A stretch of DNA of 64,000 nucleotides from Novosphingobium meiothermophilum (GCF_003171715.1 NZ_QGHL01000004.1:1-64000), one strand, 5' to 3'. Shown: positions 42,572 to 52,546, numbered from the stretch's first letter. Numbers and translations: made by a program. Notes: generated from the letters alone by a model not told the origin.

Positions 42572-43342
42572 TTACTTTGCCGGGGCGGCGGCTGGTTCTA
42601 CCGAAACCTGCAACCCCGGATCTTCAACGGCATCAACGCCCAGTGCGCCGGCCATCTGCCGGGTGCGCCGCCTGAGCGAATCAGGCACGGTCTTGTCCTT
42701 GGCAATCTGCGCGAAAAGCGCACCGGCCAGTTCGGTCTTGCCCTGCTTGAGATAGGCCATGCCAACAAGTTCGCCCGCGCTGCCGAACCACGGATTGCCC
42801 GGCACGGCGAGCGGCTTGAGGCGTTCCACCACCTTTTCCGCGCCGATCTGGTCGAAGGTGAGGGAAACCTCGCGGATCGTGGCAAGATCACGGTAGGCCT
42901 GCGGTGCCGCAGCATCGGCGGCAATGGCGGCAAAAGCCTTGGCGGCCTCGGCTGTCTTGCCCTGTTCAGAGAGAATGCCGGCCTGAAGCACACGGGCGGC
43001 TGCCTTGTATCCGGGTGTGCCATCCTTGGCGAGCGGGGCGACATCATCGGACGCAGCCTTCAGGTTGCGCAGTTCGAGCTTGTCGATCGCCTGCGTCAGC
43101 ACTTCGCCCTGTTCACCGGCGACGGTCTTGGTGTGATGGTCATACCACAGCCATCCGGCAAGGCCGAGCAGCCCCGCCGCAATGGCTGCACCAACTGGTT
43201 TGCCATACTTTTGCAGCGAGGTAAGAACCTGATCCTCGCGCAGGGCATCGTCCACTTCCCTCAGGAAGGCATCGGCCTGCGTGGCCGAACGGTCGGCAAG
43301 TTGTTCGGAGCGGGATTGCGGGCGATCAGGACGGAGAGCCAA
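42572..43342 (-). CDS. YfgM-like tetratricopeptide membrane protein
   Basis: A 256-residue protein with one helix at about 50-67 (VGAAIAAGLLGLAGWLWYD) and a periplasmic TPR-like domain, as in YfgM/DUF2133, an ancillary partner of the Sec translocon. No ATG exists near the N-terminus; the frame begins with TTG at 43342 (preceded by GAAAGCGAAG), and this gives a normal amphipathic, polar start before the helix. It is paired with bamB. The 171 bases upstream, to the glycosyltransferase stop, hold nothing I recognise except its promoter space. Confidence 0.85.
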   Translation of the reverse strand: MALRPDRPQSRSEQLADRSATQADAFLREVDDALREDQVLTSLQKYGKPVGAAIAAGLLGLAGWLWYDHHTKTVAGEQGEVLTQAIDKLELRNLKAASDDVAPLAKDGTPGYKAAARVLQAGILSEQGKTAEAAKAFAAIAADAAAPQAYRDLATIREVSLTFDQIGAEKVVERLKPLAVPGNPWFGSAGELVGMAYLKQGKTELAGALFAQIAKDKTVPDSLRRRTRQMAGALGVDAVEDPGLQVSVEPAAAPAK

Positions 43343-43513
43343 GGCTTCGCTTTCGGGTAGGGACGTGGAAGATTGCTAGCGTTTGTCTGGCGCGGTGTTT
43401 AGCGGATGGGGCTGCCTTTTCAACCGAATTGCTTGTTTGCCCCCACTGCGTGAACCCTTGCTGAAGCGCAGGGAATGCGCGGACGCCGGGCAACGCGTGG
43501 CGCCGCGCTCCGA

Positions 43514-44680
43514 TCAGAAGGACTTTTGCGGCAGAACCCGTGCATAGACCTCGGCATAACGCCGGGCCATGGCCGCTTCATCAAACTCTGCCGCAGCCCG
43601 TGCGCGGTTGGCCTTGCCGATGCTTTCCCGAAGCGTATCATCCGCCGCCAGCGCCGCAATCGCGCGGGCAAGGGCCCCCTCGTCACCCGGCGCCACGATG
43701 AAGGGGCGGTTCTTCTCGGCCACCATCTCCGGCACATCGCCCACGGCAGGGCTGGCGATGGCAAGGCCCGCCGCCATGGCCTCGATCACCGAAAGCGGCG
43801 CCTGCTCGCTGTCAGACGAAAGCGCGAACAGATCAAACAGCCCAACCGCTGCCGAAGGATCGGCAACGTGGCCGGGCAGATGCACCCTGTGGCCAAGATC
43901 AAGCCGCATCGCTTCTGCCAGAATGGCATCGCGCTCAGGCCCTTCTCCCAGAATGACAAGGTGCCATTCGGGCGGAAGATCGCGCATGGCGCGCACCATG
44001 CGCGGCAGGTTCTTGACCGCCCGCAGCCCGGCCAGCGTGCCCAGCCACCGCTCGCCCGGCCGCTTGACCACGCGCGGCAGCGCATCGGGCCGGGGTTTTC
44101 GGGCATAGAGCGCAATGTCGATCCCGTTGGAAATGCGCTGCACCCGCGCCTGAGGCTGGCGCCATGTCCTGAGCGCGATATCCTCAAGCTGACGCGACGG
44201 CACGATGAGGCCGCTGGCGCGCGAGAGCGCGATCATGCGATACCAGTTGCGGCTGCGTTTCAGCCCGCCAGCCTCATCCGCATTGAACCCGTCCTCATGA
44301 TGGATCAGTGGCGCAAGGCCCATGGATGGGGCAAACACCGCATGGGCCATGACGGCATCCATAGCCCCCCAGTTATAGGTCAGGATCAGATCGAAGCCAT
44401 GCATAGCGCGGGCAAGCCGTTGCAGCCGGGCAATGCGCAGCTTGCCCGCAAGCGGGGGAAAGCCGAAAGGAAAGAACGCCCTTACGTGCTTTTCGATCAG
44501 GGCCTTCGCCCCCATTGCCGAAGGCACGGCGGACACGATGTGATGCTCAAGCCGGTTGGCGTAGGGCGGCCTTGCCCAGCGGTTCATCAGGGCAACGACA
44601 CGGCGTTCCTTGCCGCCGGCATCGAACGTGGAGTGCAAATGCAGGAGCCTGATCGGCCCCTGCCCGGCCCCATCGCTCAT
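43514..44680 (-). CDS. Glycosyltransferase family 4 protein
   Basis: A 388-residue GT-B enzyme. N-terminal LLHLHSTFDAGGKERRVVALM is the usual acceptor-side Gly loop; C-terminal part has GTLAGLRAVKNLPRMVRAM, LGEGPERDAIL, and SDSEQAPLSVIEAMAAGLAIA, the donor-binding E-x7-E motif. It resembles GT4 sugar transferases of the TIGR03088 (PEP-CTERM/exosortase-linked) type, but no exosortase genes are present here. It overlaps the alpha/beta hydrolase stop (ATGA). Confidence 0.85.
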   Translation of the reverse strand: MSDGAGQGPIRLLHLHSTFDAGGKERRVVALMNRWARPPYANRLEHHIVSAVPSAMGAKALIEKHVRAFFPFGFPPLAGKLRIARLQRLARAMHGFDLILTYNWGAMDAVMAHAVFAPSMGLAPLIHHEDGFNADEAGGLKRSRNWYRMIALSRASGLIVPSRQLEDIALRTWRQPQARVQRISNGIDIALYARKPRPDALPRVVKRPGERWLGTLAGLRAVKNLPRMVRAMRDLPPEWHLVILGEGPERDAILAEAMRLDLGHRVHLPGHVADPSAAVGLFDLFALSSDSEQAPLSVIEAMAAGLAIASPAVGDVPEMVAEKNRPFIVAPGDEGALARAIAALAADDTLRESIGKANRARAAAEFDEAAMARRYAEVYARVLPQKSF

Positions 44681-45531
44681 ACCCGGTCGAGCAACCGGCC
44701 GATGGCCGCCATGCTTTCAGGCTCGTCCAGCGTCGGCGCATGGCCGATGCGCGGCAATGTCACGAGTTCAACCCCCTCGCGCGCGGCCATCTTCTGCGCG
44801 GTTTCGGCCGAGAGGATGTCCGATGTCTCGCCCCGCAGAACCAGCAGCGGCCGGGTGGCAAGGGCATCGAACATCGGCCACATGTCAACCTGCGGGGTTG
44901 CGCCTTCGGGCGCTTCGAACGGCTCGGCGATCTTCATGTCGTAGTCGAAGGAAATACGCCCTCCCGTCCCCAGAACCATGATGCGCTTGGCATGGCGCAG
45001 CCACTGGTGGATGTCCCAGTCGGGATAGACGTCGCCGCTGCTTTCCTGAAGCGCGCGGGCCGCGTGCATCCATGTCTCGAAATTGCGCCCCTGCCCCACA
45101 TAGCCGCGAATGCGCTCAAGCCCGGCGGGTGACACCTCAGGGCCGATATCGTTGAGAACGGCAGCGGCGATGCGCTGGGGATTTGTCGCGGCAAGAAGCA
45201 TGGTCAGCAGACCGCCCAGCGAAGTGCCGATCGCCACGAACCGTTCGATGCCTTCCTGCACCAGCAGCGCCTCCACGTCCTGAAGGTAGTGCAGCGGCGT
45301 GTAGGTCATCGGATCCTTGGCATAGTCACTGTCACCGCGCCCGCGCATTTCGGGGCACAGCACCCGCCATGAGCCTGCCAGCGATGCGGCCAGATCCTCG
45401 AAATCGCGAGCATTGCGCGTAAGTCCGGGCAGGCAGATGACCGGCGGGCGGGCCGCATCGCCATCGTAATGGCGAAAATGCAGGCGCAGTCCGTCGCTGC
45501 TCGTCCAGTAGCGATCTTCGAAATCGGCCAT
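44677..45531 (-). CDS. Alpha/beta hydrolase
   Basis: A 284-residue hydrolase. Oxyanion region VICLPGLTRNARDFEDLA, nucleophile elbow GTSLGG at about 100-105, catalytic Asp probably in LRGETSDILSAET, and His in RIGHAPTLDEPE. No signal peptide. Co-translated with the glycosyltransferase and divergent from selO (74 bases between). The substrate is unknown; length and motifs fit esterase or lactonase members. Confidence 0.88.
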   Translation of the reverse strand: MADFEDRYWTSSDGLRLHFRHYDGDAARPPVICLPGLTRNARDFEDLAASLAGSWRVLCPEMRGRGDSDYAKDPMTYTPLHYLQDVEALLVQEGIERFVAIGTSLGGLLTMLLAATNPQRIAAAVLNDIGPEVSPAGLERIRGYVGQGRNFETWMHAARALQESSGDVYPDWDIHQWLRHAKRIMVLGTGGRISFDYDMKIAEPFEAPEGATPQVDMWPMFDALATRPLLVLRGETSDILSAETAQKMAAREGVELVTLPRIGHAPTLDEPESMAAIGRLLDRV

Positions 45532-45605
45532 GATTGATCGTTATTCCGCGTCAAATCCGGTGAAGCCTGCTTGCCTGCAGGCGGGTGCTGCCCCACTATT
45601 GCCGG

Positions 45606-47042
45606 ATGACAGCGCAGCCGCAAGACGCGATCTCTCCTCCTTCCCCCGCAGCAGCCGCTCCCTATCGCCCTTCTCCACGCATTCTGGCGCTGGCAGACTG
45701 GATCGGAGACCGGGTCAGCGCGGCAGACTTTCCCGAAACCCGGCTGCGCTGGCGCAATGACCGGGCGGCCGCGCAAGTTGGCCTTGCATCGTTTTCCGAC
45801 GAGGAATGGGTGCGCCACTTCGGCCGGTTCGAACCCCTTCCGGATAATCTGCCGGGGCCGCTGGCGCTGCGGTATCACGGCCACCAGTTCCGCGTTTACA
45901 ACTCCGATCTGGGCGACGGGCGCGGCTTCACCTTCGCGCAGATGCTCGATGCGGGCGGACGCCTGATGGATCTTGGCACCAAGGGCTCCGGCCAAACGCC
46001 ATGGAGCCGCGCGGGCGACGGGCGACTGACGCTGAAAGGCGCGGTGCGCGAAATCCTCGCCACCGAAATGCTCGAAGCGCTTGGCGTCAACACCAGCCGC
46101 ACGCTCTCGGTGATCGAAACCGGCGAATCGCTCTGGCGCGGCGATGAACCATCGCCCACCCGTTCGGCAGTGCTGGTGCGCCTCAGTCATGGTCACATCC
46201 GCATCGGCACGTTCCAGCGCCTCGCCGCGCTCCAGTGCGAGGACGAGATGGCGCAACTGGTCGGCTACTGTCTCGCCAACTTCCCCGGCCCGGCCATGAC
46301 TGAAGACACTCATCCCGCGATCCGCTTTTTCAATCAGGTGGTCGAGCGCATGGCCGACATGGCCGCCAGCTACATGGTGGCGGGCTTCGTTCACGGCGTG
46401 CTCAATTCCGACAACATGAACGTGACCGGCGAAAGCTTCGACTATGGCCCGTGGCGCTGGCTTCCGGCGTGGGAGCCGGGCTTCACCGCCGCCTATTTCG
46501 ATCACGGGGGCCTGTATGCCTATGGCCGCCAGCCCGAAGCGATCCACTGGAACTGCGGCCAGCTTGCGGTTGCGCTGCGCTCGCTGGTCGAGGCTGCGCC
46601 GCTGATCGAGGCGCTGAATCGCTATCCGCAGCTCTATCAGCAGGCCATGGCGCGGCGATGGTGCTGGCGGCTGGGGCTGGTGCCGCGCGGGCTTGAGGAG
46701 GATACGGCCATGATCGGGGTCTGCGAACAGGTCATGGCGAGGCAGAACATCGGGCCGGACGCCTTCTTCTTCCGCCATCGCGGCGGACGAGGGCCGTTCG
46801 GCTCGTCTGCGGAAGAACAGGCCCTGAAGGAGGCGCTGGCTCCCTATCACACCATAAGCAGCAATCATCCTTACTGGTCGGGGCCGGAAGCGCAGTCCAT
46901 GCTGATCCATGAGGTCGAGGCGATCTGGCAACCGATTGCAGCCAATGACGACTGGTCGAGGCTTGACGCCAAGATCGTGGCCGTAAGAGAGATGGGAGAA
47001 GCAATGGGCAAACGGCCCGAACCGGCCGGGCATGGAGGCTGA
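45606..47042 (+). CDS. selO: Protein adenylyltransferase SelO
   Basis: A 478-residue pseudokinase-fold enzyme that AMPylates proteins in the redox response. Conserved blocks: ALRYHGHQFRVYNSDLGDGR, MDLGTKGSGQTPWSRAGDG, TLKGAVREILATEMLEALG, VHGVLNSDNMNVTGESFDYG. Normal family length, but it ends soon after a C-terminal helix and carries no terminal Cys pair or selenocysteine motif that I could see. The start at 45606 (MTAQPQDAI) is preferred over 45585. Confidence 0.95.
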   Translation: MTAQPQDAISPPSPAAAAPYRPSPRILALADWIGDRVSAADFPETRLRWRNDRAAAQVGLASFSDEEWVRHFGRFEPLPDNLPGPLALRYHGHQFRVYNSDLGDGRGFTFAQMLDAGGRLMDLGTKGSGQTPWSRAGDGRLTLKGAVREILATEMLEALGVNTSRTLSVIETGESLWRGDEPSPTRSAVLVRLSHGHIRIGTFQRLAALQCEDEMAQLVGYCLANFPGPAMTEDTHPAIRFFNQVVERMADMAASYMVAGFVHGVLNSDNMNVTGESFDYGPWRWLPAWEPGFTAAYFDHGGLYAYGRQPEAIHWNCGQLAVALRSLVEAAPLIEALNRYPQLYQQAMARRWCWRLGLVPRGLEEDTAMIGVCEQVMARQNIGPDAFFFRHRGGRGPFGSSAEEQALKEALAPYHTISSNHPYWSGPEAQSMLIHEVEAIWQPIAANDDWSRLDAKIVAVREMGEAMGKRPEPAGHGG

Positions 47043-47243
47043 AAAGCCTCTGCGGCGGGGTTGGCGGGATGGCCACGTTTCCACCGGCGGGTTGCGCCGC
47101 TGGCCGGTCGATCCACTGGCCGGTTGCGCGGGGCACTGTTTTCCAATCGGTAACAGGTGTAACGCTATCAGTCAGAATGGCGCGATCCGGAAGAATGCGG
47201 GTCCGCCCCCTTGGCAGTAACAGAGAAAAGCAGGCATATTTCC

Positions 47244-48659
47244 GTGGCAACTGCCGAAATCGTCTCGTTTGAACCCGCCACCGGCGCCGAGATCTGGCGG
47301 GGCAAGACCGGTGATGTCGATGACGTGGTGGCACGCGCGCGCCGCGCCTGGCCAGCGTGGGCCGCGCAGCCCCTGGCAACCCGCATCGAACTCGTGCGGC
47401 GCTTTGCCAACGAAGTGCGCAAGGATGCCGAAAAGCTGGCCACCATGATCGCGCGCGAAACCGGCAAGCCCATGTGGGAGGCGCGGACCGAAGTTGAAAG
47501 CGTGGTCAACAAGGTCGAGATATCGATCCGCGCCTATGCGGAGCGCACCGCGCAGCGCAAACTGGATTCGGCATTGCAGGGAACCGCCGCGCTGCGCCAC
47601 AAGCCCCACGGGGTCTTGGCGGTGCTTGGCCCTTACAATTTCCCCGCCCACTTGCCCAACGGCCACATCGTTCCCGCGCTGATCGCGGGCAACGCGGTGA
47701 TCTTCAAGCCATCGGAAAAGACCCCTGCAACCGGCGAACTGCTCGCGCAGTGCTTCCATCGGGCGGGCATATCGGCAGCCGTGGTGCAGGTGCTGATCGG
47801 CGGGCCGCAGGAAGGGCAGGCACTCGTCGCGCATGATGGTATCGATGGCGTGCTGTTCACGGGTTCGGCCCATGTCGGCATTGCCATCAACCGCAAGCTT
47901 GCCGCCAATCCCGGCAAGATCGTGGCGCTGGAAATGGGCGGAAACAACCCGATCGTGGTCTGGGACACGCCCAAGATCGAGGATGCAGCCACGCTGATCG
48001 TGCAATCCGCCTTTACCAGCGCCGGCCAGCGGTGCAGCGCGGCCCGGCGAATGATCGTCAAGTCATCGCTCTACGATGCGATCGTGGGCGAAGTGAAACG
48101 TCTGGCCGACCGGATCATCGTCGGCGCGCCCTTCGATGAACCTGCGCCTTTCATGGGGCCGGTCATTGACAATCGCACCGCAGACGGGCTGACCGAAAGC
48201 TTCGTCTATCTGCTGTCTTCCGGTGGGCGGCCGATCAAGCACATGGTCCGGCTCCAGCCGGGACTGCCCTTCCTTTCACCCGCCATCATCGACGTGACCG
48301 ACGTGGCCGAACGCCCCGATGTCGAACTGTTCGGCCCCTTGCTGCAAGTGGTCAGGGTCGATGATTTCGACGAAGCCATCGCCGAGGCCAACAATACCCG
48401 CTTCGGCCTTTCGGCTTCGCTGATCGGCGGCAATGCGCAGGATTACAACCGCTTCTGGGCCAATATCCGCGCAGGCGTGGTCAACTGGAACCGGCCCACG
48501 AACGGTGCATCCTCGGCCGCGCCCTTCGGCGGTGTGGGGCTTTCGGGCAATCACCGCCCCAGCGCCTATTATGCTGCCGATTACTGCGCCTACCCGGTTG
48601 CATCGACCGAAATGGACCAGCCGCGCGCCAGCATCGGCGTGGGCCTGCGCAGCGAGTAG
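47244..48659 (+). CDS. astD: Succinylglutamate-semialdehyde dehydrogenase
   Basis: A 471-residue NAD-dependent aldehyde dehydrogenase, by motif the AstD family: GVLAVLGPYNFPAHLPNGHI, LLFTGSAHVGI-type loop, ALEMGGNNPIVV (catalytic Glu) and SAGQRCSAARR (catalytic Cys), and the AstD ending SGNHRPSAYYAADYCAYPV. It oxidises N-succinylglutamate semialdehyde in the arginine succinyltransferase pathway. The GTG at 47244 after AAAGCAGG is preferred; a TTG at 47211 is in frame. No astA, astB, astC or astE is in the window. Confidence 0.93.
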   Translation: MATAEIVSFEPATGAEIWRGKTGDVDDVVARARRAWPAWAAQPLATRIELVRRFANEVRKDAEKLATMIARETGKPMWEARTEVESVVNKVEISIRAYAERTAQRKLDSALQGTAALRHKPHGVLAVLGPYNFPAHLPNGHIVPALIAGNAVIFKPSEKTPATGELLAQCFHRAGISAAVVQVLIGGPQEGQALVAHDGIDGVLFTGSAHVGIAINRKLAANPGKIVALEMGGNNPIVVWDTPKIEDAATLIVQSAFTSAGQRCSAARRMIVKSSLYDAIVGEVKRLADRIIVGAPFDEPAPFMGPVIDNRTADGLTESFVYLLSSGGRPIKHMVRLQPGLPFLSPAIIDVTDVAERPDVELFGPLLQVVRVDDFDEAIAEANNTRFGLSASLIGGNAQDYNRFWANIRAGVVNWNRPTNGASSAAPFGGVGLSGNHRPSAYYAADYCAYPVASTEMDQPRASIGVGLRSE

Positions 48660-48714
48660 CCAACGCGCCGCCCATGGCCATGGCCATGGCAACGGCGGCC
48701 AGGGCAACGCAGGA

Positions 48715-48933
48715 TCAATCTGGCAGCGGCAAGGCCGGATCGACCGGGCCGCCCGGAATGATTGCCTGATTTGCCATGTTCTGCTGGCTGAGATCGGGAT
48801 CGACCATCAACTGGCCATGCAGCGCCTCGGTCATGACCGGGTCAAGCGCCGCGCTCTGCTCCATCGCTGGCTCGCTGTTGCAGGCAGCAAGCCCCATGCT
48901 CAGCAGCGCGGCGGAGAAGTGCAGAATGCGCAT
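48715..48933 (-). CDS. Small predicted lipoprotein
   Basis: A 72-residue protein with a lipobox ending at Cys18 (SMGLAACNSE) after a short hydrophobic signal. The mature part of about 54 residues is Met/Gln/Pro-rich with no recognised domain. Monocistronic, between astD and the glycine-zipper gene. The ribosome site is weak, but the lipobox supports a real protein. The preceding 55 bases contain CATGGC repeated three times. Confidence 0.65.
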   Translation of the reverse strand: MRILHFSAALLSMGLAACNSEPAMEQSAALDPVMTEALHGQLMVDPDLSQQNMANQAIIPGGPVDPALPLPD

Positions 48934-49102
48934 GGCAGCCGTCTAGCCGCACATGGTTAAGAAAAGCGAAAGCGCACCGCACCCGGAGGAGAGGCGCGAT
49001 GCGCTTTCTTCCGACCGTTCAGAGCGACCCGAAGGGCGGTCGGCATGGCCCGGACGCATGGGGAGAGGCAGGCGTCCGGGCCGGAAGCTCAGTCATGCGC
49101 GA

Positions 49103-49576
49103 TCAGCGGCAGCGCGATCCGCCGCGGTCAATCTCGCGGCCGAGCAGGGCGCCGCCCGCAGCGCCAAGCACTGCGCCCAGCGTTCTGTCACCGCGACGCC
49201 CGGCAACTTCGCTGCCTATCACGGCGCCCGCTGCTCCGCCGATAAGCAGGCCGACGGTTCCGTCCGAACGACGGCAGTAATAGCGGCCATCGTCACCGCG
49301 CCACGCATTGCGGTTGTCGCGCCAGCCGCGGCGGTCATCCCAGCCCCTGCGATCATCCCAGCGGCGATCGTCCCAGCGGCGGTTATCCCAGCGGCCATCA
49401 TTCCAGCCGCGCCGATCATCGCGCCAGCCATTCCATGTCGTGCCCATATCCGCACCAGCGGACGCACCGAAGTGCGCCTGCGGCAAGGGAGCGGCAGCAG
49501 CCGGAGCAGCGGCAAGGGTTGCGGCGGCGCTGGCAGCAGCGGCGAGGGCCAGTGCAGCGTTCCCGATCTTGAACAT
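49103..49576 (-). CDS. Exported glycine-zipper protein with WDDRR repeats
   Basis: A 157-residue protein. Signal peptide at about 1-28 (ALALAAAASAAATLAAAPAAAA). The mature N-terminal part has six or seven 5-7-residue repeats of the form W-D-D/N-R-R (positions about 52-85), then YYCRRSDGTVG and a glycine-zipper 2TM domain (LLIGGAAGAVIGSEVAG, LGAVLGAAGGALLGREID). Such 17-kDa-antigen/SlyB-like domains sit in the outer membrane. The start at 49576 has GAGGAGAAGG directly upstream. The upstream stretch 49577-49794 (218 bases) holds its promoter and that of rarD. Confidence 0.82.
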   Translation of the reverse strand: MFKIGNAALALAAAASAAATLAAAPAAAAPLPQAHFGASAGADMGTTWNGWRDDRRGWNDGRWDNRRWDDRRWDDRRGWDDRRGWRDNRNAWRGDDGRYYCRRSDGTVGLLIGGAAGAVIGSEVAGRRGDRTLGAVLGAAGGALLGREIDRGGSRCR

Positions 49577-49794
49577 GGTCCTTCTCCTCATCATTGCGAA
49601 GACCCTTGCCCCGTCCGTGATCTGGTATGGCTCTGGTCTCAATTGCGATGGTTCAGGTTTAGCGCATCGAAGCTGAACGGCTGGCAACCACGCTGTCAGG
49701 TTTGCGGATTGCGGCAAAGCGTTTCATTCGGTCGGTCAGCCGTTTGGCATTAGAGGCTTGGCCTGCCCGGCCAATACTGGCAGGGCGCACCGCG

Positions 49795-50694
49795 ATGCAC
49801 ATGTCGAACACCTTCCGCACTGGTCTGCTCGCCGCGCTTGGCGCCTATGTCATGTGGGGTCTGCTGCCGCTCTACTTTCGCGCCATGCGGGGCGTCCCGC
49901 CACTTGAGATGGTGGGCTGGCGCGTGCTTTTCACCCTGCCGGTGTGCCTTGCGATCATCCATCGCCGCAAGCTCTGGCAGGAATTGCTCGGCGCCACGCG
50001 CGACCGCCGGATCCTGGGACTGCTGGCACTCAGCGCGTTGCTGATCGGGGGAAACTGGCTGCTTTTTGTCATCGCCATCGACAGCGGCCATGTCCTTGCC
50101 ACCAGCCTTGGCTATTACATCAACCCGCTCATCAACGTGCTGCTGGGCACCGCCTTTCTGGGTGAAAGGCTGAACCGGGTGCAGTGGACGGCAGTGGGGA
50201 TCGCCGGAATCGGAATAGCCATGCTTCTGGCCGGTGCTCTCGACACGCTTGCCCTTGCCCTGACGCTGGCCATGAGCTTTGCGCTCTACGGGTTCGTGCG
50301 CAAGCAGGCACCGGTCGGCGCAGTGCCGGGGTTGACCATCGAGACCGCGATTCTCACCCTTCCTGCCGTGGCAATCGTCGGCCTTGCCGCGCAGTCGGCA
50401 GCCGGCGCCAGCCTTGGCTCCAGCGGACAGATTACCGCGCTGCTCACCGCATCCGGCCTTGTCACCGCCGTGCCGCTGCTGCTGTTCACGGTGGCCGCGC
50501 GCAGCCTGCCGCTGTCCACGCTCGGCTTCGTGCAGTTCATAGCGCCCACCATCAGCTTCATTCTGGGCCTGACGGTATTTGGCGAAAGGCTCGATCCTTC
50601 GCGGCTTGTCTGCTTCATCCTGATCTGGACCGCCATCGCGATCTACACCTGGGACATGACGCAGCGCGCCCGCAGGGCAAAGACGGCGGCCTGA
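49795..50694 (+). CDS. rarD: RarD/EamA family transporter
   Basis: A 299-residue protein with ten membrane helices in two EamA repeats. RarD-type features: GLLAALGAYVMWGLLPLYF at the N-terminus, NWLLFVIAIDSGHVLATSLGYYINPL, and the second half SLPLSTLGFVQFIAPTISFIL. Family members export small metabolites or protect against chloramphenicol in some hosts; the substrate here is unknown. Start ATG at 49795 or 49801. It converges with pyrC 4 bases away. Confidence 0.9.
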   Translation: MHMSNTFRTGLLAALGAYVMWGLLPLYFRAMRGVPPLEMVGWRVLFTLPVCLAIIHRRKLWQELLGATRDRRILGLLALSALLIGGNWLLFVIAIDSGHVLATSLGYYINPLINVLLGTAFLGERLNRVQWTAVGIAGIGIAMLLAGALDTLALALTLAMSFALYGFVRKQAPVGAVPGLTIETAILTLPAVAIVGLAAQSAAGASLGSSGQITALLTASGLVTAVPLLLFTVAARSLPLSTLGFVQFIAPTISFILGLTVFGERLDPSRLVCFILIWTAIAIYTWDMTQRARRAKTAA

Positions 50695-50698
50695 TCGA

Positions 50699-51745
50699 TC
50701 AGGCCATCCGCCAGCCCAGCGTCTCGCCCGCATGAAACGGCACGATCTGGGTGCCGTTGCAGTCCAGCAATTCCGGCACCTCGACGGGCGCCTTCTCCAG
50801 TGTCACCGTGCCCTCGTTCACCGGCATCCGGTAGAACTTCGGCCCGTTGAGCGAGGCAAACGCTTCGAACCGGTCAAGCGCGCCCTCCTCGTCGAAAACC
50901 GTGACATAGCTTTCCAGCGCGAAGGGGGCGTTGAATATCCCCGCACATCCGCAGGCGGTTTCCTTCAGATGCCTGGCATGAGGGGCGGTGTCCGTGCCAA
51001 GGAACACGCGCTCGCAGCCGGAAGTGGCAAACTTGCGCAAGGCCAGCCGGTGCTTTTCGCGCTTGGCCACGGGAAGGCAGAACGCATGGGGGCGGATGCC
51101 GCCCACCAGCATGGCATTGCGGTTGATATGCAGGTGCTGCGGCGTGATCGTGGCGGCGATGTTCGGCCCGCCCCCTTCGACGAACTGCGCCGCTTCTTCG
51201 GTGGTGATGTGTTCGAACACGATGCGCAAGGCCGGCATGTCGGCCACGAGCTGCGTCAGCGTGCGCTCGATGAACACGGCCTCGCGGTCGAAGATGTCGA
51301 CATGGCTGTCCGTCACTTCGCCATGGATCAGCAAGGGCATTCCGATCCGCTGCATGGTTTCAAGCACCGGATAGATATTGCGGATGTCGGTCACCCCGTG
51401 GGCCGATCCGGTCGTGGCATGGGCAGGATAGAGCTTTGCCGCAACGAAGACGCCTTCGGCAAATCCGCGTTCCACCTCTGCCGTATCGGTCGAATCGGTA
51501 AGATACAGCGTCATCAGCGGGGTAAAGTCGCTCCCTTCAGGCAGAGCTGCCAGAATCCGGTCGCGATAGGCCCTAACCCCCGCCACATCGGTCATCGGCG
51601 GGGACAGGTTGGGCATAACGATGGCCCTGCCGAATTGCCGCGCGGTATAGGGCACAACGCCCACCAGCACGTCCTTGTCGCGAAGATGGGTATGCCAGTC
51701 ATCAGGGCGGCGGATCGTCAGGCGCTGGGGCGGAGTCGTTGTCAT
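50699..51745 (-). CDS. pyrC: Dihydroorotase (class II, PyrC)
   Basis: A 348-residue zinc enzyme converting carbamoyl aspartate to dihydroorotate. Zinc His pair HTH at 18-20 (DDWHTHLRD), the carbamylated Lys in [12 protein letters not shown] near 102, further His in LIHGEVTD, and the Asp in LGTDTAPH. Length matches E. coli-type PyrC. It is divergent from ygfZ with 39 bases between start codons, so both promoters must overlap. Confidence 0.96.
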   Translation of the reverse strand: MTTTPPQRLTIRRPDDWHTHLRDKDVLVGVVPYTARQFGRAIVMPNLSPPMTDVAGVRAYRDRILAALPEGSDFTPLMTLYLTDSTDTAEVERGFAEGVFVAAKLYPAHATTGSAHGVTDIRNIYPVLETMQRIGMPLLIHGEVTDSHVDIFDREAVFIERTLTQLVADMPALRIVFEHITTEEAAQFVEGGGPNIAATITPQHLHINRNAMLVGGIRPHAFCLPVAKREKHRLALRKFATSGCERVFLGTDTAPHARHLKETACGCAGIFNAPFALESYVTVFDEEGALDRFEAFASLNGPKFYRMPVNEGTVTLEKAPVEVPELLDCNGTQIVPFHAGETLGWRMA

Positions 51746-51784
51746 GCCCTTCCCCTTAGCGGTGGCGGTGCCTATCTTCCAGCC

Positions 51785-52546
51785 ATGACCAGCACTGCCT
51801 CACGCCTCTTTAAGCGCGCCATCATCCGTCTTGCACCGCTCGATCCGGCAGAGGACGTGCGCGCATTCCTGCAAGGGCTCGTCACCAACGATGTCAGCGG
51901 CGCCCTGCCGGTCTGGGCGGGTCTGCTTTCCCCGCAAGGCAAGGTTCTGTTCGATTTCCTCGTCTGGCCCGATGGCAAGGATGCCCTGCTGATCGACTGC
52001 GAGGCAGCGCAGGCCGAAGCGCTCGCCAAACGCCTCACGCTTTACCGCCTGCGCCGCCGGATCGCGATTGCCCGCGCCGATGAACTGGGCGTGTTCTGGG
52101 CCACTGCCGAAGATGATCAGCCGCAGTCTGGTCAGGGCGCGTGCGATCCGCGTCTTGCGGCGCTAGGCTGGCGCCGGATTGCTCCGGCATCGCCAAGCGA
52201 TCAGGCGGCAGACAGCGCTTGGCTGGCGCATCGGCTTTCACTGGGCGTCACCGAAGGGGCGACCGAACTCGGCAGCGGCGAAGTGCTCTGGCTTGAGTGC
52301 AACGCGGCAGACCTCAACGGGGTCAGCTTCACCAAGGGCTGCTACGTCGGGCAGGAAAACACCGCGCGGATGAACTGGCGCCAGAAAGTCAACCGCAGGC
52401 TGGTGGTTGTGCCGCTGGCGCAGTCAGACCCGGCGCGGCAGCGCGCCGCCTATCCCGACCTGGGCCTTGCCGTCGATCATCGGCGGGTCGAAGATATTCC
52501 CCCCGAACTGGTCCCCGGCTGGATGGCGCTCATCCCTCAGGCGTAG
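51785..52546 (+). CDS. ygfZ: YgfZ/GcvT-like folate-binding protein
   Basis: A 253-residue protein of the family that helps assemble or repair iron-sulfur clusters with tetrahydrofolate. The signature KGCYVGQE is at about 188-195 ([16 protein letters not shown]), preceded by [12 protein letters not shown]-terminal [15 protein letters not shown] also matches. The frame is open far upstream, but the real start is the ATG at 51785. Its 3' end overlaps the convergent tetR by 17 bases. Confidence 0.93.
   Translation: MTSTASRLFKRAIIRLAPLDPAEDVRAFLQGLVTNDVSGALPVWAGLLSPQGKVLFDFLVWPDGKDALLIDCEAAQAEALAKRLTLYRLRRRIAIARADELGVFWATAEDDQPQSGQGACDPRLAALGWRRIAPASPSDQAADSAWLAHRLSLGVTEGATELGSGEVLWLECNAADLNGVSFTKGCYVGQENTARMNWRQKVNRRLVVVPLAQSDPARQRAAYPDLGLAVDHRRVEDIPPELVPGWMALIPQA

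Noticed and set aside
45306..47084. 592-codon frame antisense to selO
   Set aside because: selO has all family motifs on the other strand; this frame has none.
48673..48692. CATGGC repeated three times after astD
   Set aside because: Very short hexamer repeat; no flanking structure or gene role seen.
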